Notes: generated from the sequence alone by a model not told the origin. Counted from the stretch's first letter, positions 35,898-44,726 are shown. The stretch: DNA of 64,000 nucleotides from DAITQM01 sp036832975 (GCA_036832975.1 DAITQM010000001.1:62001-126000), one strand, 5' to 3'. Translations and numbers: made by a program.

Positions 35898-36779
35898 TCA
35901 AGCCGCGAGCAGCACCAGCACGCCGCCCAGCGTCAGTCCGAGGCCGGCTAGCTTGCGGGCGCCTAAGGGTTCGCGCAGCGCGAGCCAGGCGAACAGCGTA
36001 ATGAAAGCCGCTGCTGTCTCGTTCAGGATCGCGGCGATCGAGGCCAGGGTATATCGGTAACCAGCCAGCCAGAGCAGCATCGAAATATAGGTGCTGAGCA
36101 CCGCCGCGGTGATCAGCAATGGCCACGGCTGCGGTGCGGCGAGTTGCCGCCCGAGGCGCCGCCACTGGCCGCGGGCGGTGATAAAAAGCAGCATCCCACC
36201 CAAGCCACCGGCCAGTCTGAAAGTGGTGGTCCAGAAAAACTCGTGCCGCTCAAGCACCCCTTTGACCATCACAATCCCGACCGCCATCAGCAGCACCGCC
36301 CCCACTGCCCATGCCGCACCCCGATAAATCTCCCGCGGCGCTAATGCCTCGTCGCGTTGCCGCCGGGTGACCAGCGCGATGCCGGCGAGAACGAGCAGAA
36401 AGCCGCCGTATTGCCAGAACAACAAACGTTCGCCGAGAAAGACAACCGAGAGCACGACGACAAATGGGCTGTACAAGCCGGCGACGATCCCGGTGCGGCT
36501 CGCTCCCAGGATTTGCAGGGCGCGCAGATACCAGGTATCGGCAAGGGCGATCCCGAGGCTGCCGCTGAGCAGGACGATCAGCCATTCTCCGGGCGCATAG
36601 GCCGGCGGCCGCCACCCGGCGACCAGCAATGCAGTCGGGATCATCAAGCCGAGGCCGATGCTGTTTTTGATGAAATTGAGTTCGAATGCGCCAAGCCCGC
36701 CGCCGGCGGCGCGAAACAGGATGATCGCCAGCGCCCAGGTCATGGCGCAAGACAATGCGAAAATCTCGCCCAGGCCCAT
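35898..36779 (-). CDS. EamA/DMT-family transporter
   Basis: A 293-residue drug/metabolite transporter with ten predicted hydrophobic helices arranged as two EamA repeats (first from MGLGEIFALSCAMTWALAI, second from YRGAAWAVGAVLLMAVGIV). A conserved LASIAAILNETAAAFITLF stretch matches the ninth helix region. The cargo is unknown. It is convergent with dodecin and divergent from the Lon-like gene. Confidence 0.88.
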   Translation of the reverse strand: MGLGEIFALSCAMTWALAIILFRAAGGGLGAFELNFIKNSIGLGLMIPTALLVAGWRPPAYAPGEWLIVLLSGSLGIALADTWYLRALQILGASRTGIVAGLYSPFVVVLSVVFLGERLLFWQYGGFLLVLAGIALVTRRQRDEALAPREIYRGAAWAVGAVLLMAVGIVMVKGVLERHEFFWTTTFRLAGGLGGMLLFITARGQWRRLGRQLAAPQPWPLLITAAVLSTYISMLLWLAGYRYTLASIAAILNETAAAFITLFAWLALREPLGARKLAGLGLTLGGVLVLLAA

Positions 36780-36877
36780 GGTTCAACAAGCCGCCCGGGC
36801 GGCGGGATGTAAACCGGGGTTAGTGGTGACAGGTGAGTTCATTGGAGCCGCGCCCGGCGGGCACTTTGGCCGCTGAA

Positions 36878-36924
36878 TTGACAGTGTATCAACACTATGC
36901 TTTCATAATGTAGAAAGCATATAA
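36878..36924 (+). promoter_or_regulatory. possible promoter region of the Lon-like gene
   Basis: An AT-rich stretch, unusual here, lies in the 218-base gap before the Lon-like gene. TTGACA (36878-36883) is a perfect -35, but its -10 candidates (CATAAT at 36904-36909 or TATAAG at 36919-36924) have non-ideal spacing. No heat-shock-type box was recognised. Confidence 0.35.
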
Positions 36925-36997
36925 GCATTCTCATTTCGTTGCTAGCCTTCGGGGCGCGAGGAACCGCCGGCTTCACCACCGCAAGACGGGGGCTACG

Positions 36998-39445
36998 ATG
37001 CCGATACAGATCGCCCCGCTGGCGCCGGAAACCCTGCGCTGGCGCGTTGATGAAAAAAGCCTGCTGCGCTCGGCGTCCGAAGCGACTGGAGCCATGCCCT
37101 CCCATGGCCAACCGATCGCCCAGGAAGCGCTGCGCTACGCCCTGCTCGCCGGCAACGACTTCCACCAGCACATTTTTATCCGCGGCCCGGCGGGCAGTGG
37201 GCGCCGCGCTTTGTTGCAGGCGATGCACACCGCGCTGCAGCCGCCGCACCGAGCGCGGTTGGACTACTGCTACGCCTGTCGTTTCGCTGCCCCTGCCCGG
37301 CCGCAACTGCTCGCTCTGCCGCCCGGCAGCGGGCCGGCGGTCGGCGCCGCGCTGGCACAGCTTGCGGACTTTATCGGCGAACACCTGCCCCGGCTGCTCG
37401 ATGGCGCACCGCTCAAAGCGCGGCGCGATGCTTTGCGCGAGCGGACAGTCAAGGCGATCAATGAACTGACCCGCCCGTTGGAAGAAGAACTGAAAGTCCA
37501 TGGCCTGGCCCTGGTCCGGGTGCGCGATGGTTCGACGGCCCAGATGGCTGTTTTCCCTACGGTGGTCGGTAAACCGGTGCCCCCCGAGGAATTTCAACAA
37601 CTGGTCGAAAGCGGCCAGGTCGAGCGCCGGGAATGGGAACGTTACCAGGCGGCTCTGGCCGCGGTCCACGAGCGCAGTGCCGCGGTTGCCGATCAGGTGA
37701 TGCAATTGTGGCGCGACGGGCAAAAAGCGCTTGCCGTGTTCGATCATGAACACATCCAGCGCCTCCTGCACGAAATGACCGGCGCCCAAGACGAGGTGCT
37801 GCACATCCCCGCCTGCCGCGATTTCATCGCCGCTGTCACCGATGATGTCATCGCCCACTTCCCCGCCATCAAGGCGGGCGGCATCGATCCACGCCGCCGC
37901 TATACCCTCAATCCCGTGGTTTGCGCCAGCAGTGAAAATGCACCGCTGATCTTCGCCGCCGGGGCCGATCCTTCCTACCTGTTCGGCGGGTTGACGGTGG
38001 GGCCGGGCAGCGCACCGTCCGACTGTGGCCATCTAGATTTGTACTTCGGTCGTTTGGCCGACGCCAACGGCGGTTTCCTAGCGCTTGATGCCGCCGAACT
38101 GGTCCAGCAGCCCGCGGCCTGGCGGCTGCTGGCACAAGCTTTGAATACCCGGCAACTGGACCACCGGGTATTCAGCACCGAGTGCCGGAACCGCGGTTTG
38201 GTCGCTTCACCCCTGCCGTTGGATGTCCGCGTCGTTCTGATCGGCGATGCCGAAACGTATCGAGCACTGTATCTGCACGATGGGCGCTTCGCCGAACTGT
38301 TCGATTTCATCGTCGATTTCGATACCTGTTGCGAGCGTGACCTGCAAGGATCGTTGTTGTACCGCGAGCTGTTGCGTTGCTTGCAGCACGACGAATCCCT
38401 GCCCGAGATAAAGGCACCGGCTCTTGCTGTCTTGATCGAACAAGGGGCGCGGCTTGCCGCCCGCCGCAATAAATTGACTCTGCGTCTCGAACCGATTTTC
38501 GATATCGCCCGCGAAGCCGGAACGATTGCCCGTGCCGCCGACCGGCAAAGCATCGACGCCGAGGATGTCCAGAACGCCATCGCCCACCGCGAGTTTCGCC
38601 ACAGCCTGCCGCGGCGCGATTACTTCCGCCGCATCGGAGAGGAAACGATCAGGGTGCGCCTGCAGGGCAAAAGCATCGGCCAGATCAACGGCCTGACCAT
38701 CAAACCGGCGCTGCCCGAAGGTTTTGGCATTCCGCTGCGCGTTTCCTGTAGTTTCGAGCCCGGCCACAGTGCCGACATCGAGATCGGCGGCCGCGGCCGC
38801 CCCCGCTCGCTGCCCATCGACTCGTCGTCGGCCCTGGCGGCCGTTGCTGGCGAGCCGCCTGCAGCGTATCGGATGGAGGGTTTGCTGCGCGCCCTTTTGG
38901 GCGTCATGCTCCCCCTGCCGCACCCTTTGCAATTTCACGCCATATTGCTGTTCGAATCCGATCATCCAGGCAATGACGCCGAGCACTGCACCGCCGCCTG
39001 CGCCGCAGCTTTACTCAGTGCCACCGCCGGGGTGGCACTGCGCCAGAATCTGGCGCTGGCTGGCAGCCTCGACTTCGCAGGTCAATTGCAGCCGGTGCCG
39101 GATATCAACGAGCGGATCGAAGGATTTTACGACTGCGTGCTGGCCCTGGAATCGGGCGGTGTGCATGGCGTGATCATGCCGAAAGCCAACCGCGGTGATC
39201 TGATGTTGCGCTCCGACATCGTTCGCGCTTGCACCAACGGCAGCTTCCAGATCTACGCCGTCGATACCCTCCACCGGGCTTTGGAACTGTTGACCGAAAT
39301 TCCGACTGGGGTGCAGATCGACGGCCGCTTTCCGCCGGGCTCGCTGCTCGCTGCCGCAGCGCAGCGCCTGTTCCGCAATTGGCAGCAAAAAACGACGCCA
39401 GACGCCGCTGCTCCGCCGGTGGAACCGGCACGCCGTAAGGCGTAG
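36998..39445 (+). CDS. Lon-like (LonB/YcbZ-type) AAA protein with degenerate protease site
   Basis: An 815-residue protein with the architecture of the gammaproteobacterial LonB/YcbZ family: an N-terminal AAA module interrupted by a long helical insert, and a C-terminal Lon protease fold (about residues 590-780). The P-loop is GPAGSGRR (63-70), with Arg where most ATPases have Lys; this Arg form occurs in the family. The protease site is odd: where homologues have GDSAS, residues 659-665 read NDAEHCT, and the dyad Lys (NEKIEGF) is Arg706 in NERIEGF. Proteolysis is probably lost, though ATP binding and complex formation could remain. A perfect hairpin follows the gene. Confidence 0.85.
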   Translation: MPIQIAPLAPETLRWRVDEKSLLRSASEATGAMPSHGQPIAQEALRYALLAGNDFHQHIFIRGPAGSGRRALLQAMHTALQPPHRARLDYCYACRFAAPARPQLLALPPGSGPAVGAALAQLADFIGEHLPRLLDGAPLKARRDALRERTVKAINELTRPLEEELKVHGLALVRVRDGSTAQMAVFPTVVGKPVPPEEFQQLVESGQVERREWERYQAALAAVHERSAAVADQVMQLWRDGQKALAVFDHEHIQRLLHEMTGAQDEVLHIPACRDFIAAVTDDVIAHFPAIKAGGIDPRRRYTLNPVVCASSENAPLIFAAGADPSYLFGGLTVGPGSAPSDCGHLDLYFGRLADANGGFLALDAAELVQQPAAWRLLAQALNTRQLDHRVFSTECRNRGLVASPLPLDVRVVLIGDAETYRALYLHDGRFAELFDFIVDFDTCCERDLQGSLLYRELLRCLQHDESLPEIKAPALAVLIEQGARLAARRNKLTLRLEPIFDIAREAGTIARAADRQSIDAEDVQNAIAHREFRHSLPRRDYFRRIGEETIRVRLQGKSIGQINGLTIKPALPEGFGIPLRVSCSFEPGHSADIEIGGRGRPRSLPIDSSSALAAVAGEPPAAYRMEGLLRALLGVMLPLPHPLQFHAILLFESDHPGNDAEHCTAACAAALLSATAGVALRQNLALAGSLDFAGQLQPVPDINERIEGFYDCVLALESGGVHGVIMPKANRGDLMLRSDIVRACTNGSFQIYAVDTLHRALELLTEIPTGVQIDGRFPPGSLLAAAAQRLFRNWQQKTTPDAAAPPVEPARRKA

Positions 39446-39460
39446 CTTCTCTAACAGGTT

Positions 39461-39491
39461 GTTGAAAAACGCCATCCTGGCGTTTTTCAAC
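39461..39491 (+). terminator. hairpin terminator after the Lon-like gene
   Basis: A perfect 14-bp inverted repeat: GTTGAAAAACGCCA (39461-39474), loop TCC, then TGGCGTTTTTCAAC (39478-39491). The five T residues fall in the right arm. It starts 15 bases after the stop. GTTGAAAAACG is also a common intergenic or IS-end-like string, so an insertion relic is possible. A second stem, CGAAATCAG/CTGATTTCG, follows about 40 bases on. Confidence 0.65.
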
Positions 39492-39690
39492 GTCGCTTGC
39501 GAAAGGCGCGACTTGCGCTGCGCTCCCGAAATCAGCCGCTAAGGAGCGCCTGATTTCGCCGGACCATCCGTGGCCCGGATCGGTAACCACCGCCAAAAAA
39601 ACGGCAGGGAGAACGGCATGCAGCAACGCAGCGCGGCTCGCATCATGAGGTATGATATCTCTGTCTTGATTGGCTATGGAAGTTCCGCCC

Positions 39691-40569
39691 ATGAGTTTCA
39701 AACGAATCCTGGTGATCGCCGATCAGACCCGTGCCCGCAATCTGGCGCTGCCGCGGGCGGTGAAACTCGCCGCCGCGACCGGCGCCGCGATCGATCTTGT
39801 CGGTTTTTGCTATGACCCATCGCTCGACGCGATGCCCGCCGAGGGGGCGGCGATCGAGCGCGGCCGCCGCACCCTGCTCGCCGCGACCCATGCCCGTCTC
39901 GACGAAATGCTGGCCGGCACCGATCTGCAACGGGTCAATGCCACGCACCGGACGGTATGGTGCAAATGGATACACGAATGGGTCGTCGCCCAGCACGGTG
40001 ATTACGACCTCGTCGTCAAAACCGCGCACCGCTCGGCGACGATGTTTTATACCTCGACCGATTGGCATCTGCTGCGCACCTCGCCCATACCGTTGATGCT
40101 GGTCGGCAGCCGGACCTGGAAAAAACGCGCCCCGATTCTCGCCACGGTCGATCTGCAAAGCACCAAGGCCAAGCAGCGGAAACTCAACAGCCGGGTTCTG
40201 GAACTCGCCACCGCCGTTGCCACGGCCCTGGACTGCCCGTTGCACGTCGTCTATGCGCTGCCGGTGCCGCCGGTACTGAAGGAACTCGAGATCGTCGAAC
40301 CGCGGGCCGAAGTGCGAAAATTCCGCCGGGGGCGCCGGGCCCTGTTGCGCGATTTAGCTGCCTGCTACTCTATCGACCCCGGCCGGATTCACCTCCTCGC
40401 CGGCGCGCCGGAAAACGTCATTCCCACCGTTGCCCGGCGCCTCAAAGCCCAGTTGGTCGTGATGGGCACAATCGGCCGCCACGGGCTCAAGGGCATCTTG
40501 ATCGGCAATACCGCCGAGCAGGTGTTACAGCGTTTGCCGGCGGACGTCCTGGCCGTTCGGCCGGAGTGA
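39691..40569 (+). CDS. universal stress protein, UspE type (tandem Usp domains)
   Basis: A 292-residue protein with two consecutive Usp domains: first starting MSFKRILVIADQT, second starting RAPILATVDLQST, ending with the nucleotide-loop-like VMGTIGRHGLKGILIGNTAEQVLQ. The arrangement is that of UspE, a stress/motility-related protein. The start is ATG 39691; ATG 39676 in the same frame would add five residues. Convergent with the SirB2 gene after 5 bases. Confidence 0.9.
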   Translation: MSFKRILVIADQTRARNLALPRAVKLAAATGAAIDLVGFCYDPSLDAMPAEGAAIERGRRTLLAATHARLDEMLAGTDLQRVNATHRTVWCKWIHEWVVAQHGDYDLVVKTAHRSATMFYTSTDWHLLRTSPIPLMLVGSRTWKKRAPILATVDLQSTKAKQRKLNSRVLELATAVATALDCPLHVVYALPVPPVLKELEIVEPRAEVRKFRRGRRALLRDLAACYSIDPGRIHLLAGAPENVIPTVARRLKAQLVVMGTIGRHGLKGILIGNTAEQVLQRLPADVLAVRPE

Positions 40570-40574
40570 GGCAC

Positions 40575-40970
40575 TCACCCCCACGCCCCGAACCATGACC
40601 ACGGGTCGTGGCGGATCGCCGCACCGACGATATAGCCCATCACGAGCAGCGCCGCCAGCAACAGCACCCACCGCCGAGGGCGGTCGATGCCCGGTCGCAA
40701 CGCCACTGCCCCGAGCAGGATATAGACAATCAGGGCCAATACCTTGGCGGTCAGCCACGGCTGGACGAACGGCGCCTGCCGTGACAGCCAAGCGAGGGAC
40801 ACGGCGCTCAGCAATAGCAGACTGTCGTTGAGATGCGGTAACACCCTCAGCCCCCACCAGCGCCGCCAGTCGATCGCCGCCAGGGCGAGCAGCCCGCGGC
40901 TGACGAACAGCACGATCGTCACCGCCGCCGTCGTCATATGGACGGTTTTCAATATCGGGTAAACACTCAT
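40575..40970 (-). CDS. SirB2 family inner-membrane protein
   Basis: A 131-residue membrane protein with four hydrophobic segments: HMTTAAVTIVLFVSRGLLAL, LLLLSAVSLAWLS, KVLALIVYILLGAVAL, and LLLAALLVMGYIVGAAI. The pattern of short helices and the YPILKTVHMTTA opening match SirB2, whose function is unclear. It overlaps the kdkA stop by 4 bases (ATGA). Confidence 0.85.
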   Translation of the reverse strand: MSVYPILKTVHMTTAAVTIVLFVSRGLLALAAIDWRRWWGLRVLPHLNDSLLLLSAVSLAWLSRQAPFVQPWLTAKVLALIVYILLGAVALRPGIDRPRRWVLLLAALLVMGYIVGAAIRHDPWSWFGAWG

Positions 40971-41677
40971 CCGGCCGCCGCCCAGCCCTGGCGCAGCCAG
41001 ACCCGTGCCGCAGCCGGCTCGGGCAATGTAGGGAGCCGCTCCCGGCGGCGGCGGAGGGAATGCACAAGGCGGCGGATTTGCGCCCGGCCGTTGAACGTTC
41101 GGCCTGGAATGCAGCGGGCGCGGTCGAAATCCAGGATCCACAACCGCCGGTCGTCATCGAGCAGGATATTGCCGAGATGGAAATCGCGGTGGGCGACGCC
41201 GGTCCGGCACAAGCGCGCCAGCAACGCCCCGATGCGACGCCACAGTTCAGGCTCGGCCAATGGACCAGCGGGCCATTCCGGCAACGGCTTGCCTGGAATA
41301 AAGCCGGTGAGCAGCGCCTGTTCCGCCGCCCAGCCATGTTGCTCGCAATAGGCCGCCCACGGTTGCGGCACGCAATCGACATGGTGCGCGTGTAAATGCG
41401 CGAGACAGCGCCATTCGCGGAAACTGCGGCTGCGCGCGGCGCCGCTGAACCAATAACGCTCGGTACTCAGCTTGGCCATCCAGCCGCCGCGCCGCGCCCG
41501 GCGCAACACCGCCGGGCCATAAGGCGTCGCAATGAGCCAGGAAGCGCCGCGCCCACCGCTCAGGGCCTGGGCGCCGGGCCAGTGCGCGGCGGAAAACCAC
41601 AACGGCGAGGGGCGGGGTAACCGGTCGGCGTCGTATAGTATCGTTTGCCGCCGCTGAGAAAAGACCGCGCTTTGCAT
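40967..41677 (-). CDS. kdkA: 3-deoxy-D-manno-octulosonic acid (Kdo) kinase
   Basis: A 236-residue member of the protein-kinase-like KdkA/WaaP group that phosphorylates Kdo in lipid A-core. Visible kinase landmarks are AVLRRARRGG (phosphate-binding Lys region), the catalytic loop HRDFHLGNILL and ILDFDRAR for the metal-binding Asp. The start at ATG 41677 lies 6 bases from the divergent GT9 gene start; the in-frame extension to 41893 overlaps that gene and is not credible. It overlaps SirB2 downstream. Confidence 0.88.
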   Translation of the reverse strand: MQSAVFSQRRQTILYDADRLPRPSPLWFSAAHWPGAQALSGGRGASWLIATPYGPAVLRRARRGGWMAKLSTERYWFSGAARSRSFREWRCLAHLHAHHVDCVPQPWAAYCEQHGWAAEQALLTGFIPGKPLPEWPAGPLAEPELWRRIGALLARLCRTGVAHRDFHLGNILLDDDRRLWILDFDRARCIPGRTFNGRAQIRRLVHSLRRRRERLPTLPEPAAARVWLRQGWAAAG

Positions 41678-41683
41678 CGTGCC

Positions 41684-42754
41684 ATGATAGAAGATTCGAC
41701 CCCGCCGGCGGAACCGGTCCACTGTTGCCTGTTCAGACTCTCGGCGCTCGGCGACATCAGCCATGTCATTCCAGTGGTTCGTGCCTTGCGCCGGACATAC
41801 CCCGATTGGCGTTTGAGCTGGGTGATCGGTGCGACCTACTGGCCGCTGGTCCGGGATCTGGACGACATCGACTGGCTGGTTTACGACAAACACGCCGGGC
41901 CGCGCGCCTTTTTACACTTCGTGCAACGGCTGCGCCGCCAGCACTTCGCCCTGCTGTTGCAGATGCAGACTTCATTGCGGGCCAATGTGCTTGCCGCTGC
42001 GATCCGCGCCGAGCGCCGGATCGGCTGGGACCGGCGGCGTTCTCGCGAGGGGCACGCTCTGACGATCAACGAGCGCGTGCAAGAATCGCCGCCGCAGCAC
42101 CAAGTGCAGGGATTTCTGGCTTTCGCCCGCCATCTCGGCTGCGCTACCGCTGAACCGCAGTGGGATTTGCCGGTCAGCGCGGCGGCTCGCCGCTTTGCCG
42201 CCGAAGTCCTGCCGGGGGAGCAACCGGTGCTGTTGATCAGCCCTTGCTCCAGCCGCCCGGCACGCGATTGGCCGACCATGCACTATGCGGCGGTGGCGCG
42301 CTTCGCGATCGAGACACTGGGCCTTCGGGTGCTCGTTTGCGGTGATCGCCAACCACGCGCCCGCCGCGCCGGCGCCGAGATCGCCGCGGCCCATCCGGCG
42401 GTGATCGATCTGAGCGGCCGCGACACGCTGGACACCTTGCTCGGCTTATTGGCGCGGGCGGCGATCGTGCTCGGCCCCGATTCCGGCCCACTCCATCTGG
42501 CCAATGCCCTCGGCAAGCCGGTGATCGGTCTTTACGCTGCAACGCCCAGCGCCCGCAGCGGGCCGTACCACAGCTTGGACCTGTGCGTCGACCGTTACGA
42601 CCAGGCAGCGCGCCGGTTTCTCGGACGGCCCGCCACCGCGTTGCGCTGGGGGCGGCGCCTCGAATTCCCCGGGGTGATGGAGTTGATCACCGTTGATGAC
42701 GTGATCGCCCGCCTGCGGCTCGCCGCGGGACGATTGAATCGCTTCAGCAACTGA
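41684..42754 (+). CDS. glycosyltransferase family 9 (LPS heptosyltransferase-like)
   Basis: A 356-residue GT-B enzyme likely adding a sugar to the LPS core. RLSALGDISHVIPVVRAL at the N-terminus and the C-terminal donor-binding segment LGPDSGPLHLANALGKPVIGLYAAT are typical of heptosyltransferases. It is divergent from kdkA with 6 bases between start codons, which places both genes in lipopolysaccharide core assembly. Which heptose or other sugar it transfers cannot be decided. Confidence 0.9.
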   Translation: MIEDSTPPAEPVHCCLFRLSALGDISHVIPVVRALRRTYPDWRLSWVIGATYWPLVRDLDDIDWLVYDKHAGPRAFLHFVQRLRRQHFALLLQMQTSLRANVLAAAIRAERRIGWDRRRSREGHALTINERVQESPPQHQVQGFLAFARHLGCATAEPQWDLPVSAAARRFAAEVLPGEQPVLLISPCSSRPARDWPTMHYAAVARFAIETLGLRVLVCGDRQPRARRAGAEIAAAHPAVIDLSGRDTLDTLLGLLARAAIVLGPDSGPLHLANALGKPVIGLYAATPSARSGPYHSLDLCVDRYDQAARRFLGRPATALRWGRRLEFPGVMELITVDDVIARLRLAAGRLNRFSN

Positions 42755-42812
42755 GCGACTGAGTGGGTCTGGCCGCGGCTCAGGCGCGGCCGGATCGGGT
42801 CAGGATGGCGTC

Positions 42813-43301
42813 TCAGTTCCCTGCCAATAGCCGCGACGGCACGAGTTTGCGAACCCGCCGCTCCGCTTCAGCGATATGCTCCGGTTTGAGCAGCGCTTCG
42901 AGTTCGGGGATCAGATCCCGACTCTGGCCGTGACCCTGCGCAGCGGCGATTTTAAGCCAGGCCAAGCCGGTGATCAGATCGCGCGATAGACCCCGCGCCT
43001 GGATATTCATGACCGCCAGGTTGAACGCCGCGCCGGTGTGGCCCTGGCGGGCGGCGCGGTGATACCACTCGGCCGCCTGCTCGTGATCGACGGGTAACTG
43101 ATAAGCGTTGCCGGGGTCGTTGTAATTGTTGGCCAGTATGAACTGGGCATTCGGGTCGCCTTGCTCCGCCTGGTGGCGCAGATACGACACTTTCGTGAAA
43201 TACAGGTTGGTGCTCATCGGCGCGCGGCCGAGCGTGGTTCCGGCACTGGCCGCCGGCGCCAGCACGGCGAGCATCAACCAACCGATGAATAATCTTGACA
43301 T
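42813..43301 (-). CDS. exported Sel1-repeat protein
   Basis: A 162-residue protein with a signal peptide (LFIGWLMLAVLAPAASA) and two to three Sel1/TPR-like helical repeats, e.g. DPNAQFILANNYNDPG and HEQAAEWYHRAARQGHTGAAFNLAVM. A perfect RBS (GGAGGT) precedes the ATG. Sel1 repeats mediate protein-protein contacts; no partner is suggested by neighbours. A 681-base gene-free gap follows in the plus direction. Confidence 0.85.
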   Translation of the reverse strand: MSRLFIGWLMLAVLAPAASAGTTLGRAPMSTNLYFTKVSYLRHQAEQGDPNAQFILANNYNDPGNAYQLPVDHEQAAEWYHRAARQGHTGAAFNLAVMNIQARGLSRDLITGLAWLKIAAAQGHGQSRDLIPELEALLKPEHIAEAERRVRKLVPSRLLAGN

Positions 43302-43771
43302 GTGGCACCTCCATAATCCCGATGGCCGCCGGAGCTGACGGGCTGGCCGGAATGCCCGCAAAGCAGCGACGGCAACCGAAATCAGCATAATCCCATCCGG
43401 CGGTGGATGCAATCGCACGCCTCGCCGTCGCCGCTGGCGCGCCGCCGGGGCGAATCGTTGCCGCCGGCAGGTGGTCGGCACGGCCCGAGTTGAGCCGAAA
43501 TGAACGGATTTTTCATCTTTGGGCGATGGTCGCGGTCCAGTGGGCAGCGTAAGTTATTCATCTGAAAGGGTTTATTGGACCGCACTGGACGAGCGCTTGG
43601 AAAAACCGGGATGGATTGCCCGATCGTCCGGGAATCCCGTATGAAAGGATTTTCTAGCAGCCCCGGTCATGTCACTATCGCCAGGATCTCGGGTCTGTAT
43701 GAATCATGCGGTGTCACTGATCCGCTCAGCCGAACGTTCGGGCGAAGGCGAATGGAATGATTTGTTTCGAT
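43302..43771. other. gene-poor stretch with no recognised feature
   Basis: 470 bases between the Sel1 gene and the promoter-like element of the small ORF. It becomes AT-richer towards the right. A 61-codon frame at 43575-43760 has no RBS, no similarity and no coding-like base pattern. I see no RNA gene, repeat or attachment site here. Confidence 0.5.
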
Positions 43772-43800
43772 TTGACGTTTTTTGAGTATTTTTAAGTTAT
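43772..43800 (+). promoter_or_regulatory. putative promoter of the structured leader and small ORF
   Basis: TTGACG (43772-43777) has five of six bases of the -35 consensus. Candidate -10 boxes are AGTTAT (43795-43800, 17-base spacing) or TATGAT (43798-43803, 20-base spacing). The stretch is AT-rich against a GC-rich background and points into the leader. Confidence 0.55.
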
Positions 43801-43804
43801 GATC

Positions 43805-43980
43805 GGTTCCACTCGTCAATCCGGTGCCTTTCGCCAGTGGGTCAGGGACACGGAACCGGCCGTGATGGAGCGTCGGGAAACGCAGGGGGCTCGCGGGCCG
43901 TTTCGGCTCTGCGGGTATATCGATAAGCGCGCCGGTAAGGCGCCCCAATCTACCGGCTTGAGGTAGCAAGGAGCAAACAA
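43805..43980 (+). promoter_or_regulatory. structured 5' leader, candidate regulatory RNA
   Basis: About 175 bases between a promoter-like element and a 65-codon ORF fold into at least three stems: CGGTTCC/GGAACCG (43804-43810 with 43852-43858), GGGCCG/CGGCTC (43895-43900 with 43904-43909) and GCCGGTA/TACCGGC (43931-43937 with 43951-43957), just before the RBS AAGGAG (43968-43973). I compared it mentally with common riboswitches (TPP, SAM, cobalamin, c-di-GMP-I, ZTP, glycine, guanidine, fluoride) and recognised none. It could be a leader of a new type or only a long structured UTR. Confidence 0.4.
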
Positions 43981-43982
43981 CC

Positions 43983-44180
43983 ATGCTGTGGATGGTCACC
44001 GTTGAGGACCAGTTCTTTCCAGTTCGTGCCGCATCGCACCAGGATCTGGTGGCGAAATTGGAAGAACATTTACAGGGAATGATGGACCGCGTAGTGATTC
44101 AGGCCGACCCATTGCCTGATATGGCCGAACATTTGGCCGCCTCGCAGATTATCTGTGCAATGGCCGGCGGTCGCGATTGA
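43983..44180 (+). CDS. small hypothetical protein (65 residues)
   Basis: Starts MLWMVTVEDQFFPVRAASHQDLV, ends AMAGGRD. It is a soluble, moderately acidic peptide with an amphipathic middle helix, and has a good RBS (AAGGAG, 9 bases before the ATG). No family recognised. A long hairpin follows its stop, and the convergent neighbour is a Usp gene. Confidence 0.65.
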   Translation: MLWMVTVEDQFFPVRAASHQDLVAKLEEHLQGMMDRVVIQADPLPDMAEHLAASQIICAMAGGRD

Positions 44181-44185
44181 CCAAA

Positions 44186-44214
44186 GGCCACGCCCGGCTC
44201 CCCCGGGCGTGGCC
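44186..44214. terminator. bidirectional hairpin between the small ORF and uspA-like gene
   Basis: A perfect 12-bp stem: GGCCACGCCCGG (44186-44197) with CCGGGCGTGGCC (44203-44214), loop CTCCC. It lies 5 bases after the small ORF stop and 38 bases past the convergent Usp stop. T-tracts are missing. Confidence 0.6.
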
Positions 44215-44252
44215 TCGTGCCGGATAACACCTTACCGTCTACGCCACTTCTT

Positions 44253-44714
44253 TCAATTCTCCTCCGGCAGCGGTTCTTCGCGCAGGCGGACCGCGAGAAT
44301 ATCGCAGCCGGCGCCGTGCAGTACCGCGTTCGCGGTCGAGCCGAGCAGTAGCCGCACCCCTTTGCGGCCGTGGGTTCCGAGCACCAAAAGATCGGCCTGA
44401 AGGTCGCGTGCCAGGCGTTGCAGTTCATTCGCTGGCGTCCCGACCAGGAAGTGCCGGCGGGATTCGGGGATGCCCTCCTGCGCCGCCAATTCGTCGAGCC
44501 GGCGGCTCAGTTCCTTGCGCGCCGCCTCTTCGAAACCGTCCACCCCGGCGATCACCGGGGCATAAGGCACGACGCCGAAATAGACTGAATCGAGGGGTTC
44601 GAAGACGTGGACCAGATGGCACTCGCCATGCCGATCGGTCACGGCGCGGGCCCGGGCGATCACCTGCTCGGCGCCTTCGTTGAAATCGATACCGACGATG
44701 ACTTTGCGATACAT
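44253..44714 (-). CDS. universal stress protein (UspA family)
   Basis: A 153-residue single-domain Usp starting MYRKVIVGIDFNEGAEQV. The ATP-binding signature G-(2)-G-(9)-G-S/T is present as LGTHGRKGVRLLLGSTANAVL. It probably binds ATP and responds to stress. It is the last gene of the minus-strand run; slp is 12 bases upstream. Confidence 0.93.
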   Translation of the reverse strand: MYRKVIVGIDFNEGAEQVIARARAVTDRHGECHLVHVFEPLDSVYFGVVPYAPVIAGVDGFEEAARKELSRRLDELAAQEGIPESRRHFLVGTPANELQRLARDLQADLLVLGTHGRKGVRLLLGSTANAVLHGAGCDILAVRLREEPLPEEN

Positions 44715-44726
44715 GGGCTTTACTCC

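Noticed and set aside
39446..39690. GTTGAAAAACG inverted repeat as an insertion sequence end
   Set aside because: No transposase or second end was found; the perfect stem 15 bases after the stop is better explained as a terminator.
43575..43760. 61-codon ORF before the structured leader
   Set aside because: No RBS, no similarity, poor coding composition; overlaps what looks like a promoter region.
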